Of a stretch of DNA of 7,441 nt, positions 7,317 through 7,441 are shown piece by piece (within the stretch, counting starts at the first letter, position 1; each line of letters opens with the position of its first letter). The stretch comes from RGIG5579 sp045531235 (GTDB lineage Bacteria > Bacillota > Clostridia > Oscillospirales > SIG627). The stretch covers positions 1 to 7,441 of the forward strand of contig JAZSDQ010000039.1 of the NCBI GenBank assembly GCA_045531235.1. Reading direction: 5' to 3'. The notes under the pieces were generated by a model. That model was not told the origin of the DNA and ran no database searches. It was given only the letters and a program-made list of their open reading frames with translations. A program made the translations under genes and the position numbers.

Positions 7317-7400
7317 GCCTTTCGTGCCGAAAGGCTACCGCATGAGCCGTCCTCCGAGAGGAAGGGGGACCGCTTTGCGGTGGAAGGAGCCTGCGAGAGG
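7317..7400. repeat. GC-rich palindromic intergenic repeat material upstream of the operon
   Basis: Three perfect small palindromes follow each other: GCCTTTCG/CGAAAGGC (7317-7335, loop TGC), TCCTC/GAGGA (7350-7362, loop CGA) and ACCGC/GCGGT (7369-7381, loop TTT). The stretch around the last two, with its GGGGGACC and GGTGGAAGGAGCC blocks, resembles an intergenic repeat I associate with gut clostridial genomes. That resemblance is from memory and unverified. The first palindrome is related to the one at 10-28. No gene is supported here or in the remaining bases to 7441. Confidence 0.55.
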
Positions 7401-7441
7401 AAAAAGCTAGAAGAAAGCGAGAATACAACGCATAAAACACG

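Noticed and set aside
7255..7440. 61-codon minus-strand open frame upstream of rny
   Set aside because: It runs through the palindromic repeat and stops before the promoter. The product is Arg/Ser/Pro-rich with no recognisable domain, and no ribosome site can be assessed at the window edge.

Overview
The window is almost entirely one minus-strand operon of four housekeeping-type genes. It reads from right to left: rny (RNase Y), ymdB (metallophosphodiesterase), mfd (transcription-repair coupling factor), then a SurA/PrsA-like lipoprotein of the peptidyl-prolyl isomerase class. A perfect-consensus sigma-A promoter (TTGACA, 18 nt, TATAAT) lies at 7220-7249. A strong intrinsic terminator (129-158) begins right after the last stop codon. 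The predicted transcript is about 7.1 kb, and the whole unit appears complete in the window.

The organism is most likely a low-to-mid GC Gram-positive of class Clostridia, probably gut-associated. RNase Y next to YmdB is a Firmicutes hallmark, and the lipoprotein has a type II signal peptide. The Shine-Dalgarno sites are strong and GGAGG-like. The short palindromic intergenic repeats resemble those I recall from gut clostridial genomes. The exact family cannot be fixed from this sequence.

Layout: 1-127 is an intergenic tract of five short palindromes, several joined by an ACATCA-type linker. 129-158 is the terminator. 160-1242 is the lipoprotein, 1239-4760 mfd, 4767-5561 ymdB and 5582-7135 rny. 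7136-7213 is the rny 5' UTR with a hairpin, 7220-7249 the promoter, 7263-7288 an AT-rich inverted repeat, and 7317-7400 GC-rich palindromic repeat material. I see no gene in 7256-7441.

The genes are tightly packed: gaps of 20 and 6 nt, then a 4-nt ATGA overlap, so translation is probably coupled along the mRNA. RNase Y would act in membrane-associated mRNA decay, YmdB as a metal-dependent phosphodiesterase commonly linked to it, and Mfd in removing stalled RNA polymerase and recruiting excision repair. The lipoprotein would act outside the membrane as a foldase or chaperone, though its catalytic histidines appear to be missing. I found no new defence, mobile or biosynthetic system. The most unusual material is the palindromic repeat tracts flanking the operon.
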